Notes: generated by a model from the sequence alone, not told the origin. Numbered from the stretch's first letter, positions 33,601 through 43,145 are shown. The stretch is 64,000 bases of DNA from Pomphorhynchus laevis (GCA_012934845.2 WNNJ02001796.1:121328-185327), one strand, 5' to 3'. Made by a program: numbers and translations.

Positions 33601-36600
33601 TTAATAAAACTTATATCAAGTTAAAATAAAAAATTGAAATTTAAAATAAAAGTCAATTTCTATGAAATAACTAATAAATAATATACGATGTATCGGAATA
33701 AGGATTAGAGGTCATCTGGAAGAACTGCTATGTTATCAGGTTTCGGCCTCTATTCGTCGAACCAACAAAACGTTATTTTTTTACATAAAAATTAATGATA
33801 AAATATAAATAATCAAATAATAAATAATTATAAATAATAAATAATGCTATAAGATTGTGTATAATTGATATCAAGTTAAAATTTAAATTGAAATATAAAA
33901 GTCAATTTTTACGAATTGACTACTAAATAACAGACGATGTATCATAATAAGAATTAGAGGTCATCAAAAGTAACTGCTATGCTATCAGGTTTCGGCCCCT
34001 AACTCATCTACCCAACATAGCAGCGGAGCCAAATACGTGTAGATTTTCTATAATTTAAATCAAGTTAAAAAATTAATATTTAAAATAAAAGTCATTTTTA
34101 TGAATTGACTAATAAATAACAGACGTTGTATCAGAATAAAGATTAGAGGTCATAATGAGGAACTGCTATGTTATCAGGATTCGGCCCATATTCTTCAACT
34201 CAACATAGCAGCGGATCAAAACATTTTCTATGATGAAACTTGATTACAATATATCCGATTCTAATACACTCAGTTATTATTCTAATAACTGAGTCTACGT
34301 ATTTTATACGATATATCAATATAAATAAAGATAAATAATAAATAAACGATGTAACAGAATAAGGATCAGAGGTCATAATGAGGAACTGCTATGTTATAAG
34401 GTTTCGCCATCTATTCGTCGAACCAACATAACATTTTTTTTATTATTTATAAATAATTTAATAATTTTATATGATTTTTCATATAACTTATATCAAGTAA
34501 GAAAATTGTTAAAATTTAAAATAAAAATTTAAAATGAATTAAAAAAAGCACGATAATCGTACTGATACACGATTATCGTGGTGAAACACGATAATCGTAC
34601 TGATACACGATGATCTTACTGATCAAATCAGCTAACTACGTATTTAATATAATTATAAACTAAACAAAACATAATAATGCTAAATAAAAATTTAATAATT
34701 AAATAATAAAATTGATAATTGTTTTTAGATTTCTATAATTTAAATCAAGTTAAAATAAAAAAATAAAAATAAAAAATAAAAAATAAAATTTAAAGTAAAC
34801 GTCATTTTTATGAATTGACTAATAAATAACAGACAAAATGTATTGTTATTAATAATTAAATAATATATAAAATATTTAAGATTTTATATAATTTAAATCA
34901 AGTTAAAAAAATTTAAAATAAACGTCATTTTTATGAATTGACTAATAAATAACAGACGTTGTATCAGAATAAAGATTAGAAGTCATCAGGAGGAACTGCT
35001 ATGTTATCAGGTTTCGGCCCCTAACTCCTCTACCCAACATAGCAGCGGGGCCAAATACATGCTAATGATGTATTTCCTCTGATAAAACTATCTAGTATCT
35101 TATTCTAATACAAAGTATATTATTTATTATCCATCCATAAAAATTTGCCACTTAAGAGTTTAAATTTATTCTTTATATTATTGTGTTGATTTATATATTT
35201 TACTATTTTCTGCTTGATGTTATTTTTATAGTAACCTAGTTTAAAATATGTATCTATTAAATTATTTAAATGATTTTAAAGAAAGCCAATATCATTACAT
35301 ATTGTTGCAATTCTTAAAATTTCATTATTTAATGTATTATATTTTATATTATATGGTATGCATGAATGCTCATGCAAAAATATGTTTCTTGTGAATTTAA
35401 ATATACCATCTTTACGATATAAATTAATAGTAGTTTTAATTGATGTTAATTTAATGTTCATATCTAGGTATATACCTTCTTTATCACCTTCTTAAATTGT
35501 TACACCTTCTTAAATTGTTTACACCTTCTTTAATTGTTTTAAATACACCTTCTCTTATTGTTTTATCAATTTTCTAAAATTTCCATTATAAAATAAACAT
35601 TTATGGTATGAACGCATTACACTGTAATGCTATAAATTGTGCCTTTATCTGATAAAACATATTCGAGGAAAAATATATTTGAAAATATTTGATGATGTTA
35701 GTTGATTGTTAGTTAATAGCCACGTTTGGATATTGATTTATGTTTTTCTGACATTCTATCAATATATAATATTTCAAAAATCTATTTCAGCTCCCAAATT
35801 CAAATTCAAAGCATTCATCAGTTCTACTGGATTGTGTAGATGACGATCGTTGGTACTCCACGATACTCATAATAGTACGCTATTTTGTAGCCGCTGTGTG
35901 AGAGAGATTAAATAACTTTTCCATATCCAGATGCTTACAAATGCTCATCAATTCTTGGCTTTTTCACGCGATTCATTGTTCGTGATCAATTTTTAAAAGG
36001 TGACTGCGTGATCAAAAATAATTTGTGAATAATATCGTACACACTTACGATACCATCGATACAATACATTTATTTGTTTTTAAATAGTTGATACTGATCC
36101 ATTATTGATAATTATTAGAGCTGGATCAAAGTAAAAAATAAATAATTTTTGATATTTCGCTAACTACTACTAGTTTTCTATTTTTTTTAAATTATTTAAT
36201 TTGAATGAAAATATTACGGTAATTATTTTTGTTTTGTTTCTAAACTATTTTGAATCATCCGTTTTTATTGCGTTTTGTGTACCTTCAAAAGTTGCCGAAA
36301 TCGTGTTAAAAATTCAAACAACAGTAAAAGCAGCTGTTTATCGCTAATAACAGCAGCACCTGCCCACAGCAAATGGCGGCGATCGCTTTGAACTTTTTAT
36401 ATAAAAGCATGTACATTAAAAAAACAATGTAATTTTCTAAAGATTCTAACAGAAGTTAGCGAAATATCAAAAATAATTTCATCTTTTCTCTGATCCAGCT
36501 CCAATAATTAAACATGTATTTGTTTCAGTGAATTATAAACTCTAGATAGTTAAATACTATAATTTTAAATTTGCAATTTAAATCCTAGATTTTTTTCTAT

Positions 36601-39600
36601 CGAATTTTATGAAAAATTAATTTTAATTTCATATAAAATTTGAATGCAATTATACTACAATCAGACATAAATGATTCCTGCTCTGTACATAAAACTTTAG
36701 CTCTATAAACGCTTTTCTTCAAGAAAATGAAAGCGTGTTTTATAAGTCAGGCTTGAAGTATACAAATGCTAAGTAATTTGCAAATCAGATAAAATTCTGT
36801 AGTTCAATAACTATAATAGACAGCGCAATAATAAATTTCATTATTTTTATATTTTACAGATGCTTAATGGATGAGAAACTTAATCTACCTTCAAGTTTTC
36901 CATGTGCTGACTATATTCTATCGTTCGAGTATTGGTCATTGGGTTCTCTACTCAGTTATATAATTAAAAATCAGCTTAGCATTGAACAATGCATGCATAT
37001 TGCTGTTTGTATAAGTAGAGGCATGTCTTATCTACACAGTGTAGATAATTTCACTAAGCGGTTTCCTATTATCCATCGAGATTTCAAATCATCCAATGTT
37101 CTACTTCACCAAAAAGACAATGCCATATCTGCATGCATATGTGATTTTGATATTTCAATTGTAATAACCTCAGAGTCTCTAAATTTAGGAAATCACAAAC
37201 AGGTAAATTACTTTTATAAAATCAAATTATAATATCTATTTAAGCTTGGAACATGCCGGTACATGGCGCCTGAAATGCTAGAAGGAATAGTTTCATTGAC
37301 AATAGAGGGTTATAAATCAATGGATATTTATGCAGTGGGTATCGTATTATGGGAGTTGATATCGCGTTGCAGGCAACTGCCAGGTTTATCATTTCAGAAA
37401 TTAATATTCGATTAATGTAAATTTGGAACAATTAGAAACTAGCACATACAAGAAGCCTTACCAAGAAATTTGCCCTTGCGGTACAATGCTAGAAATGTAC
37501 GGGGCAGTGGTCGTCCAAGAATTGCGACCTCCAATATTGGATTACTGGCGACAGCATCCATCAGCCGTAATATATTTTCATTGATAATTATTTGTAATTA
37601 ACTTTTAAATTTAACATTTTAAATACTTTGTTAATGTCAAAAGTTTTTGTACTGTTTTTTTTTAATTGATCTAAACGATTTTCTTTATTGCAAAGAAAAT
37701 TATATTTTGTCAAATATAGCCGGAAATGAAAAAGAATTTTTCAACAAAATTCATTAAAGAATTCATTAAAAGAATTTAATAAATTGTAACCAGTTTTTAT
37801 TGTTGCTATTATAGTGATATAATTTATTTTACAATTTACTGTCTTGATGATTAATCCTGATAATATTATGCAATATTTTAATATTGATAATATTATGCAT
37901 TAATATTATATAATATTATGTAGGTTTTAATTAGATCAGCTAACTGAGTCTAAGTATTTATTATTTATTGATTACAAATAATGCTGAGTAAAATATAATT
38001 AAATAACAAATATTAATAACTATATTATTACCTAATATATCAGTCAGTAATCAATATCCGATGATTACTGACTACTTACATCTGCATACATCTAAGTGAA
38101 TGTACAGAGTGTAAGCGTTCAAGATGTGGGACATTCTCCGTCGTTGATATATGCCTTGTATTGTCATTTATTTCATTTATCAACCCAATTCGTCAAAATT
38201 CTGTTCTGCGTTGTGATGATCCCACTAGTATGCCTATCCATCATTCAAAGCAATCCCAGCGGTGTTTCGTAACTTGTAAAGTGGAGTAACCACTTTACAA
38301 GTTACGAAAACGTTTTCGTAAAGTGTCCACACTCCAAAGTGTTCTCTTTAAGTTTACCACTTCAAAGTCTTAAGCAACATACGGATAAGTGGACGTCCAG
38401 TAGATGGATTCTTGGTATGCTTGAAAGCACTTTTTTGGAAAAATTCTTTGTGACGTTTATAAATCCAAAGTGTTCTTCATAACTTCACCACATTTTAGAG
38501 TCTTAAGCAATATGCGGATAAGCGGACTTCTAGTAGATTGATTCTTAGTAGGCTTGAAAGAACGTTTTGGAAAGTTTCTGTGCGACGTTTTATAAATCCA
38601 AAATGTTCTTCATAACTTTACCGCATCATAGAATCTTAAGCAATATTCGGATGAGCGAACTCCAGTCGATGGATTTTTAGTAGGCTAATAGCACGTTTTG
38701 GAAAGTTTCTTTGAGAGGTTTTACAAATCCAAAGTGTTCTTCATAACTTTACCACATTTTAGAATATTAAGCAATATGCGGATAAGCGGACTTCTAGTCG
38801 ATTGATTCTGAGTAATCTTGAAAGCATGTTTGGGAAAATTTCTTCATAAAATTAGTTATGCAATTGCTTTGATTTATACATTTGCGATCCTGGGTCGCAA
38901 CTTCTCACCAACTGGCGGTAGGTATAATTAACGAATTTGAGACACTGTATTTATTGATGTTGCAAAATCAGTATTAATTGCTGGTGTTTACGCTATCTCT
39001 ATCAATGAGTTTCCTCTATTTCTTCAAAGTTAGGCTAGTCTCAGGGGCACCAGTACCATCGATTTTGTATTTGCTAATGTCAAAGATATTGATATAAAAC
39101 GATTGCTGGAAAGCACCAACAAATGGGGATTAGGTTATGCATTACAAAAAGGGACCTTAAGGACACATTAACGAAACTTCAAGATCAATTCAGTAGGTGG
39201 CTGAACGCTGATGCAATCAGTGTAGTTTCTTATTCTGAAGCTTATCATATTATTCGGCAAGTGTTAATCAAGCTTATAAAAAGTAGTGTTACATACTTAA
39301 AAATGCGTGTATTATTTGTCTTCAAGTCTATTTTGAAACGATTTCATATTAATCAAAGTACATAATGACGTGACATGGAGAATAAATCACTCTTCTTCCA
39401 TCGATTGTTGAGATATGATGAAATATACCTTCTTTTTCTTCAGCATTTGTTCCTCTTCGTTACGGAGTGTGCATTTTCGGTCCCATTTGGTTCTATTCTT
39501 TACGCGGAGAACGAAGCGTTATCATTGTAGTCGTATTTAGTGAAGTTCGTTGAAACAGCATTTCATAATTTTGATGCAACAGTTTTTAACGGCTGGCCTG

Positions 39601-40651
39601 TCACGAAGTCTGTTTCCAACCCTCCTTATTTCTCATCACGGGTTTCAGACCGGCCATGGCGGAATTATAAGATGAAATATACCGATCAAGTTATATGTAC
39701 TCGACAAACGCGTATAACAATAAAATTCGACAAATTGATAAAAATTTAAAATACAAAATAATATCAGGTTGGAAAATTAGTCATGCGTATGTCCGGGAAG
39801 TTAAGTCATCGTCGTCGATTAGGGTTTACTACAGATAGTCTCGAATTTCTCACTGCTAATATCATTTTAGTAATTTGTATACAACTGATCTTGGAAGCAA
39901 TATGCGATATCGATATTTCAGACCGTTTGTAATGCCATAAGAAAGTTAAATTTCTAGAATACATATTTTTCTATCCACAAATAAGTTCATTTTTGTGACG
40001 CTTACCCAATCAAAGGCAGTTGGAGCTGACGGTATAGTTGCATATCATCTAAAAAGCATTTTGCAAGTCCCAATAGACTTTCTAGTGACTTTATTCAATC
40101 GCGATAGAAATATCCTATTCTAAAATTTCTCTATAAATAATTATCGTAACCTTAATAACTATAGCGGCATAGCAATGCAAATCCATCTTTAGAAGTTGTT
40201 ATCTGTGATAATGTATCATATACTATTTGACTATGCATCTAACCTTCATCATATCGAATAACAAGGATTTTGTTCGGGATTATCGACAACAAACGCTACC
40301 TTAATTCTAAGGGTTCCGTTCTGTGCAATCCAATGATTAAATGTGTGCTACCAATTATTTGGCAGAATCTATCTCCCTGAACTGGGCACAAATTGATAAT
40401 ATCAAATGGAACTTAAATTAGTATTTTGAAAAATTACCGAATTTTTGATTTTTATTAAGTAATTTTTAATTATTAAATTACCGAAAATTTATTAACATTT
40501 TTGACAATCTATTGATTATATTTGTGCTTAGAAGATTCAAACAATGATATCTACTATTGAAGACTGCTGGGATGCAGATCCTGATGCACGGATAAGTGCC
40601 GCTTGTGCATGCAACCGTCTGTGCAACGCGTTATCTTTTAATGGTTTATAA
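24183..40651 (+). CDS. Type II TGF-beta/activin/BMP receptor serine/threonine kinase, six exons
   Basis: Single-pass receptor of the plasma membrane that binds TGF-beta-family ligands and phosphorylates type I receptors. Exons 24183-24657, 32369-32738, 36860-37202, 37245-37383, 37436-37566 and 40532-40651 join to 1578 nt, 525 residues, the usual length of activin type II receptors. Layout: signal peptide 1-17, Cys-rich ectodomain to about 158, membrane helix about 168-190, kinase about 222-520. Catalytic Lys is K252 (ILKIF), HRD 354-356, APE in YMAPEMLEG, and the type II hallmark TIEDCWDADPDARISAAC lies at the C-terminus. Two oddities: the glycine loop is degenerate (IKSGITSSIW) and DFG reads DFD (377-379). 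All introns are GT..AG; lengths are 7711, 4121, 42, 52 and 2965. BMPR2/Wit versus ActRII/Punt cannot be decided by eye. There is no long BMPR2-type tail. Confidence 0.9.
24780..24868 (+). mobile_element. Partial Naiad terminal segment in intron 1
   Basis: + orientation, starting gttcctcctgacgacctc and running through the gtctgttatttattagtc stretch. The pseudoknot-forming half is missing. Confidence 0.65.
24869..25095 (-). repeat. Chimeric repeat unit, first copy (REL-LINE piece plus Naiad end)
   Basis: 24870-25085 is practically identical to 31549-31762. The first 90 bases are, on the minus strand, coding sequence of a restriction-like-endonuclease LINE (YGFFINEIKCALLVHEDK). The rest is a + oriented Naiad end. 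The junction is the same in both copies. Confidence 0.8.
25235..25672 (+). mobile_element. Naiad 3' end, solo, intron 1
   Basis: Contains the coding tail (aactcttaagtggcaaattt), the structural motif at 25350-25445, and the terminus gactcagttaactgattt. The GC helix shows the same decay (ggtacc/tggctt) as 18985-19095, so both belong to one subfamily. Confidence 0.8.
26080..27050 (+). pseudogene. LINE copy 2 ORF1 remnant
   Basis: Starts with the same ...ttctcccattcctaaa stretch as copy 1. The knuckle region reads YPHCNDCHQW and CSNCNGDYSAWSRKYS, with Cys and His replaced in places. The C-terminal PETKKRGVPAQFVSPIKIVK matches PESKKRGASAHAVPPLKIGK of copy 1. Confidence 0.75.
27083..29370 (+). pseudogene. 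LINE copy 2 ORF2 remnant (APE-RT)
   Basis: The endonuclease motifs ILQWNSGGASALRLLAGRD and FQETRS and the RT motifs FLDFSAAFDR and GVPQGSFLSPIL remain. Open stretches are 27109-27375, 27493-27939 and 28538-28975. The segment 28560-28960 is markedly closer to copy 1 than the flanks are. Confidence 0.8.
29511..30700. other. Intron 1 AT-rich stretch without recognised element
   Basis: Low-complexity attta/taaat sequence with short repeats such as ataaacgtttcactcata, present at 29892 and again at 30014. No coding signal is seen. Confidence 0.45.
30705..31275 (+). mobile_element. Naiad 3' end, solo, intron 1
   Basis: Begins in RT C-terminal coding sequence (gatattggctttcttcaaaa), carries the full structural motif (30930-31035) and ends tagactcagttagct near 31265. 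The GC helix is intact (ggcccc 30961-30966, ggggcc 30992-30997). The other helix is broken (gttcctatg against gcgcagcag). Confidence 0.8.
31325..31660 (-). mobile_element. Fragment of a restriction-like-endonuclease LINE
   Basis: The minus strand encodes INEIKCALLVHEDK, AEELFANSVLKITTEGLKVLG and, after a stop, WEQFVNDFVINRNDEWISTL then LTKSLQFRW. This parallels VILLGAPMGSTDFVKDQV ... AFQYKWVQLL between RT and Cys-His motif of the element at 7.0-9.3 kb. It is a second, distinct family member. Confidence 0.55.
31549..31940 (+). repeat. Chimeric repeat unit, second copy, and Naiad end
   Basis: 31549-31762 repeats 24870-25085 almost without change. Downstream the Naiad end continues to the terminus tagactcagttagcttatt at 31912-31930. 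Confidence 0.8.
31941..32368. other. 3' end of receptor intron 1
   Basis: Ordinary AT-rich intron; acceptor ttacgttattag at 32357-32368. An alternative AG at 32350-32351 would bring an in-frame stop, which decides the choice. Confidence 0.6.
32369..32738 (+). CDS. Receptor exon 2: transmembrane helix and kinase N-lobe
   Basis: Encodes AAYIVICIILLVLIPLIVIY (membrane helix), a basic juxtamembrane WKVKCVKN, and the N-lobe with ILKIF (catalytic Lys) and ANEFRCYNEL (alpha-C Glu). The phase joins exon 1 as a Gly codon. Donor ttaag/gttggt; phase 2. Confidence 0.85.
33965..34030 (-). promoter_or_regulatory. Structured Naiad terminal motif, G-U variant
   Basis: Plus strand ggcccc pairs with ggagcc (one G-U in sense) and ctgctatg pairs with catagcag. 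The base change keeps pairing. Confidence 0.5.
34549..34615. repeat. Tandem palindromes of acgataatcgt
   Basis: CACGATAATCGT (34549-34560) and ACGATTATCGTG (34569-34580) form a perfect 12-bp hairpin with an 8-nt loop. The motif then repeats (34587 onwards) with slight change. Confidence 0.8.
34990..35060 (-). promoter_or_regulatory. Structured Naiad terminal motif, intact
   Basis: Plus strand CTGCTATG 34996-35003 pairs CATAGCAG 35038-35045; GGCCCC 35016-35021 pairs GGGGCC 35047-35052. Loops are 12, 16 and 1 nt. Confidence 0.6.
35491..36103. other. Intron 2, no recognised element
   Basis: Short repeats of cacctt(a/c)ttaaattgtt at 35490-35565, then apparently unique sequence. Confidence 0.4.
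36104..36514. mobile_element. Non-autonomous inverted-repeat element (MITE-like)
   Basis: The arm at 36105-36165 (taattattagagctggatca ... gatatttcgctaact) and the arm at 36452-36512 (agttagcgaaatatc ... tgatccagctccaataatta) are inverted copies of about 60 bases at roughly 85% identity. They enclose about 290 bases without coding capacity. No transposase and no clear target duplication were found, so the superfamily is unknown. Confidence 0.6.
36515..36859. other. 3' end of receptor intron 2
   Basis: AT-rich intron sequence; acceptor atattttacag ends at 36859. Confidence 0.5.
36860..37202 (+). CDS. Receptor exon 3: kinase catalytic core
   Basis: Encodes hinge FEYWSLGSLLSYI, the helix with RGMSYLHS, the catalytic loop IIHRDFKSSNVLL and the activation-segment start CDFDISIVI, where most kinases have DFG. 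Enters in phase 2 (Arg codon AG/A), leaves in phase 0 at aaacag/gtaaat. Confidence 0.88.
37245..37383 (+). CDS. Receptor exon 4: activation segment end and APE
   Basis: Follows a 42-nt intron. Encodes LGTCRYMAPEMLEG and MDIYAVGIVLWELISRC, both strongly conserved in type II receptors. The frame would hit a stop at 37413, so the donor at ctgccag/gttta is required. Confidence 0.85.
37436..37566 (+). CDS. Receptor exon 5: kinase C-lobe
   Basis: Follows a 52-nt intron. Encodes YKKPYQEICPCGTMLEM and VQELRPPILDYWRQHPSA, matching the PFEEEIG...RPVLRDYWQKH region of activin type II receptors. Donor gcc/gtaata, phase 0. Confidence 0.85.
37567..38264. repeat. Receptor intron 5, first part
   Basis: Intron sequence with a minus-orientation Naiad terminus at 37932-37960 (gatcagctaactgagtcta). 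The rest is AT-rich, without recognised features. Confidence 0.5.
38265..38309. repeat. Perfect 20-bp inverted repeat, 5-nt loop
   Basis: Left arm 38265-38284 and right arm 38290-38309 (tttcgtaacttg... against ...caagttacgaaa) pair without mismatch. They are followed by the palindrome gaaaacgttttc. The tandem array starts 20 bases later. Confidence 0.85.
38331..38859. repeat. Tandem array, about 131-bp unit, four copies
   Basis: Units begin at the tccaaagtgttct stretch at about 38333, 38464, 38597 and 38728. Each contains taagcaatatgcggataag and ttgaaagcacgttttggaaa. Copies differ at many sites, so the array is not recent. Confidence 0.85.
38885..40330 (+). mobile_element. LINE relic in receptor intron 5
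   Basis: 38960-39170 encodes the end of an APE endonuclease (FIDVAKSVLIAGVYAISIN, GTSTIDFVFANVKD). 39990-40330 encodes an RT N-terminal region (KAVGADGIVAYHLK, then NYSGIAMQIHL and QGFCSGLSTTNATLILR after stops). The link between them is eroded; 39540-39749 is an unidentified open frame within it. It is dead and 3' truncated. Confidence 0.6.
40532..40651 (+). CDS. Receptor exon 6: kinase C-terminus and stop
   Basis: Encodes KIQTMISTIEDCWDADPDAR then ISAACACNRLCNALSFNGL and TAA. TIEDCWDxDxxAR is the last conserved block of type II receptors; the protein ends soon after it. Acceptor tttgtgcttag ends at 40531, phase 0. Confidence 0.88.
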   Translation, partial: KIQTMISTIEDCWDADPDARISAACACNRLCNALSFNGL

Positions 40652-40668
40652 ACTGTTTTCTATTTTTA

Positions 40669-40674
40669 AATAAA
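40669..40674 (+). promoter_or_regulatory. Polyadenylation signal of the receptor
   Basis: AATAAA 18 bases after the stop codon, followed by tgtgcc. Confidence 0.6.
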
Positions 40675-41320
40675 TGTGCCTCCGCCAATTTGCACTAAAA
40701 TTTTTTACCTTAATAAACGCTTGTCATAAATATAATTTTAAAAGGAAATTGCAAAATTGTAAGTAGGATTCGTCTGAATATCACTATGTGCATAACCTGG
40801 CATTAATAAGTATTTTTTATTTCCAGATATATATTTTAATTATTATAATTCAAAATTTTCTATTTTTATGAATAAAATTGTTGCTCATAATTTATTCTGT
40901 TTATTTATTATTTTAATAAACGTGAATATAATTTATAATTCATTGTATTCATAAATATAATTTCAAAAGGAAATTACAAAAACGATGCCGTTATTATATC
41001 ATCGTTAGAAGACATCGTTAGAAGCCATCGTTAGAAGACATCGTTAGAAGCATTCAATGAACGGCATTGGAGTTATTGTCGTCACTAAAAACAAATCATT
41101 TTTAATGCGTTTTAACATTACGATACATTTGAATGTAATTTGCTTCTGACGAACCATTGCTAAGTAAAAAACAAAATTCAAATCTTATTTGTTAGATATT
41201 TCGTCTGAATGCTCAGTTCTATTCAATAAATTATATGTATATTAATCTTAAGCTATTAATCTAAGCTTAAATGTTTATTCAATAAATTAATTTATATTAA
41301 TCTTGAGCTTTTAAATCTAA
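40675..41320. other. Downstream spacer with short tandem repeat
   Basis: Two related stretches (40727-40760 and 40951-40985, with ataaatataatttcaaaagg) and four copies of catcgttagaaga-type units at 40999-41050. No gene is seen. Confidence 0.6.
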
Positions 41321-41324
41321 GCTT

Positions 41325-42670
41325 AAACTATAGGCCTGTTAGTTTACCAAATCATATTAGTAAAATCATGAAGCGTATTATTAGCAAACACATTACATCT
41401 TATTTACAGAGTTATAATCAGTTATCTTCGGCTTAACACGACTTCTGTAAAGGAAGATTGTGTTTGACAAATTGTTTATGTGCTAGGGAATCGTGGGTCG
41501 ATTTAGCATCTCAAAGAGATATCGTCGACGTTTTGTTCCTTAACTTCAGTCGTGCGTTTGAACGTGTTCAACATTACGTAATTGCGGAATTGAAGGCTAT
41601 CTTGTTGGCTGGATAGGAAATTTTCTCAGTAAGCAAAACTTTCATGTTCGGGTGGATAGATAGTTTATCATAATCTCACGGCATAAGTTCAGGTGTGTCT
41701 TAAATGTCTGTCTTGGATCTTTTAATTTTCAACGTTTTCATAAATATTCTTATGATGACATTAAGTTGTGTGAATGCCTTGCTTACCAGACGATGTTATG
41801 ATTTACAGCAAGATGGATTCTTTAGAAGATTATCGTCACTTGCAAGATAATTTTGGTAAAATATTCTTTTAGAGTCGTGATACTGGTCTATTGTTAAATG
41901 TTTAAAAATGCTATCGTTTACGTGTAGGTAATTCGACCCTGCTTTCGGGATATATATTGGAATTGCAAGCCATAGAAAGCGTAAATTCAGTTTATGCCCT
42001 GGGAATTGCATGGCACCGTAGTTTTAAGACAACGGAAAGATATAGATGAACGCATTACCAAAGCTCGAAAAGCGTTATTTTTCGTTAAGAACGGTTTCGT
42101 CTCACTATCTCTAAACTTTTTTAAATCTTTATTTGACGCATTAGTAGGTCACATATTAAATACGGTATTCAGGCATCGTTTCCTATGACCAACGGTGAAA
42201 TCGAGGATTTGAAGAGAATTTTTCTGCAAGTAGCAAATTGTGTTTGAAATTGTATCGACATAATTATAGGGGCAGGTTGTCAATTCTTAATATGCGGAAT
42301 ATCCGCGATAGCCTGTTTTTATTAGATACGACCACACTGTAGGATATGTCCAGAAACCACGAGGGGTACCCATCCAAATACATTACGTTAAATGACAAAC
42401 AGTCTCACAGGGGTCATTCTAATGCATTAAAACGCTTACCAATGATCATTGCTCGAGGCTTACAAGACTATCACACAGATTGATTAGATCATGGAAGTGT
42501 CAACCAGACCAAGTAGTGAGTTCCGATCTAAAGCTATTTAAATCCGCAATTCAACATTTTTATATTTTGAACGAAACCTGCCTACGTATTCCTTTAAATT
42601 TGTATTAATTTGAATTGTACAATTTGTGAGCTGACAAAACAGCCATTTGGGCTCAAACTCTATCAAAAAA
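41325..42670 (+). mobile_element. LINE relic (CR1/RTE-like), 5' truncated
   Basis: Encodes NYRPVSLPNHISKIMKRII, then CKGRLCLTNCLCARESWVDL and DVLFLNFSRAFERVQH (motif A, Asp to Asn). It continues through a C-terminal region (SLGIAWHRSFKT-like, 41980-42040). It ends with a tail region near gagctgacaaaacagcc and an A-rich/ataataat end at 42660. Many stops. It begins about 670 bases after the receptor stop. Confidence 0.65.
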
Positions 42671-43079
42671 AATAATAATCTATTGAAAGTGCTGAGATTA
42701 AATATATAATTTCTTGAATAATTCGGCCGAAATATATATCACAATATTTGAATTTTGACTAATAGCAGACGGCTCGTTAAAAGCAGTTAACGGATCTTTT
42801 CGATCATATGTACTGTTTTGTATCAAAATTTAGATAGACAAATTAAATCAGCTAACTGAGTCTACGTATTGTTATATAATTATAAAAAAACAAAACATAA
42901 TAATGCTAAATCAAAATTTAATAATTAAATAATAAAATTAATAATTGTTTTTAGATTTTCTATAATTTAAATCAAGTTAAAATAAAAAATTGAAATTTAA
43001 AATAAACGTCATTTTTATGAATTGACTAATAAATAACAGACGTTGTATCAGAATAAGAATTAGAGGACATCAGGAGGAA

Positions 43080-43145
43080 CTGCTATGCTATCAGGTTTCG
43101 GCCCCTAACTCCTCTACCCAACTTAGCAGCGGGGCCAAATACATG
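43080..43145 (-). promoter_or_regulatory. Structured Naiad terminal motif, one mismatch
   Basis: GC helix intact (ggcccc/ggggcc). The other helix reads ctgctatg against cttagcag, one mismatch. Confidence 0.5.

Larger units (their letters stand above)
32850..35490 (-). repeat. Cluster of nested Naiad ends in intron 2
   Basis: Minus-orientation terminal segments with termini near 32856, 34292 and 34628 and structural motifs near 33050 (degraded), 33700-33770, 33945-34030, 34140-34210, 34365-34430 and 34980-35090. Two sequence groups are visible: one with ...cctattcctcgaaccaacata, another with ...ctaactcctctacccaacata. The best preserved unit, 34836-35490, still includes RT C-terminal coding sequence (to the NIKLTSIKTTINLYRKDGIF segment at 35390-35461). 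Confidence 0.75.

Noticed and set aside
34990-35060. Canonical hammerhead ribozyme in the Naiad ends
   Set aside because: CTGATGA and GAAAC are present but in the wrong order for types I and III, and no stem II joins them directly; only a resemblance is claimed.
34990-35060. HDV-like ribozyme fold
   Set aside because: The crossing P1/P2-like helices fit, but the 16-base stretch where P3 should be does not form a hairpin and no P4 is evident.
32850-35490. Evenly recurring motif that could suggest a CRISPR-like array
   Set aside because: Spacing is irregular, units are hundreds of bases long and match the ends of a retroelement; the organism is an animal.
24183-40651. Receptor locus as a pseudogene
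   Set aside because: All six exons are open, phases match and splice sites are normal; the altered DFG alone does not show loss of the gene.
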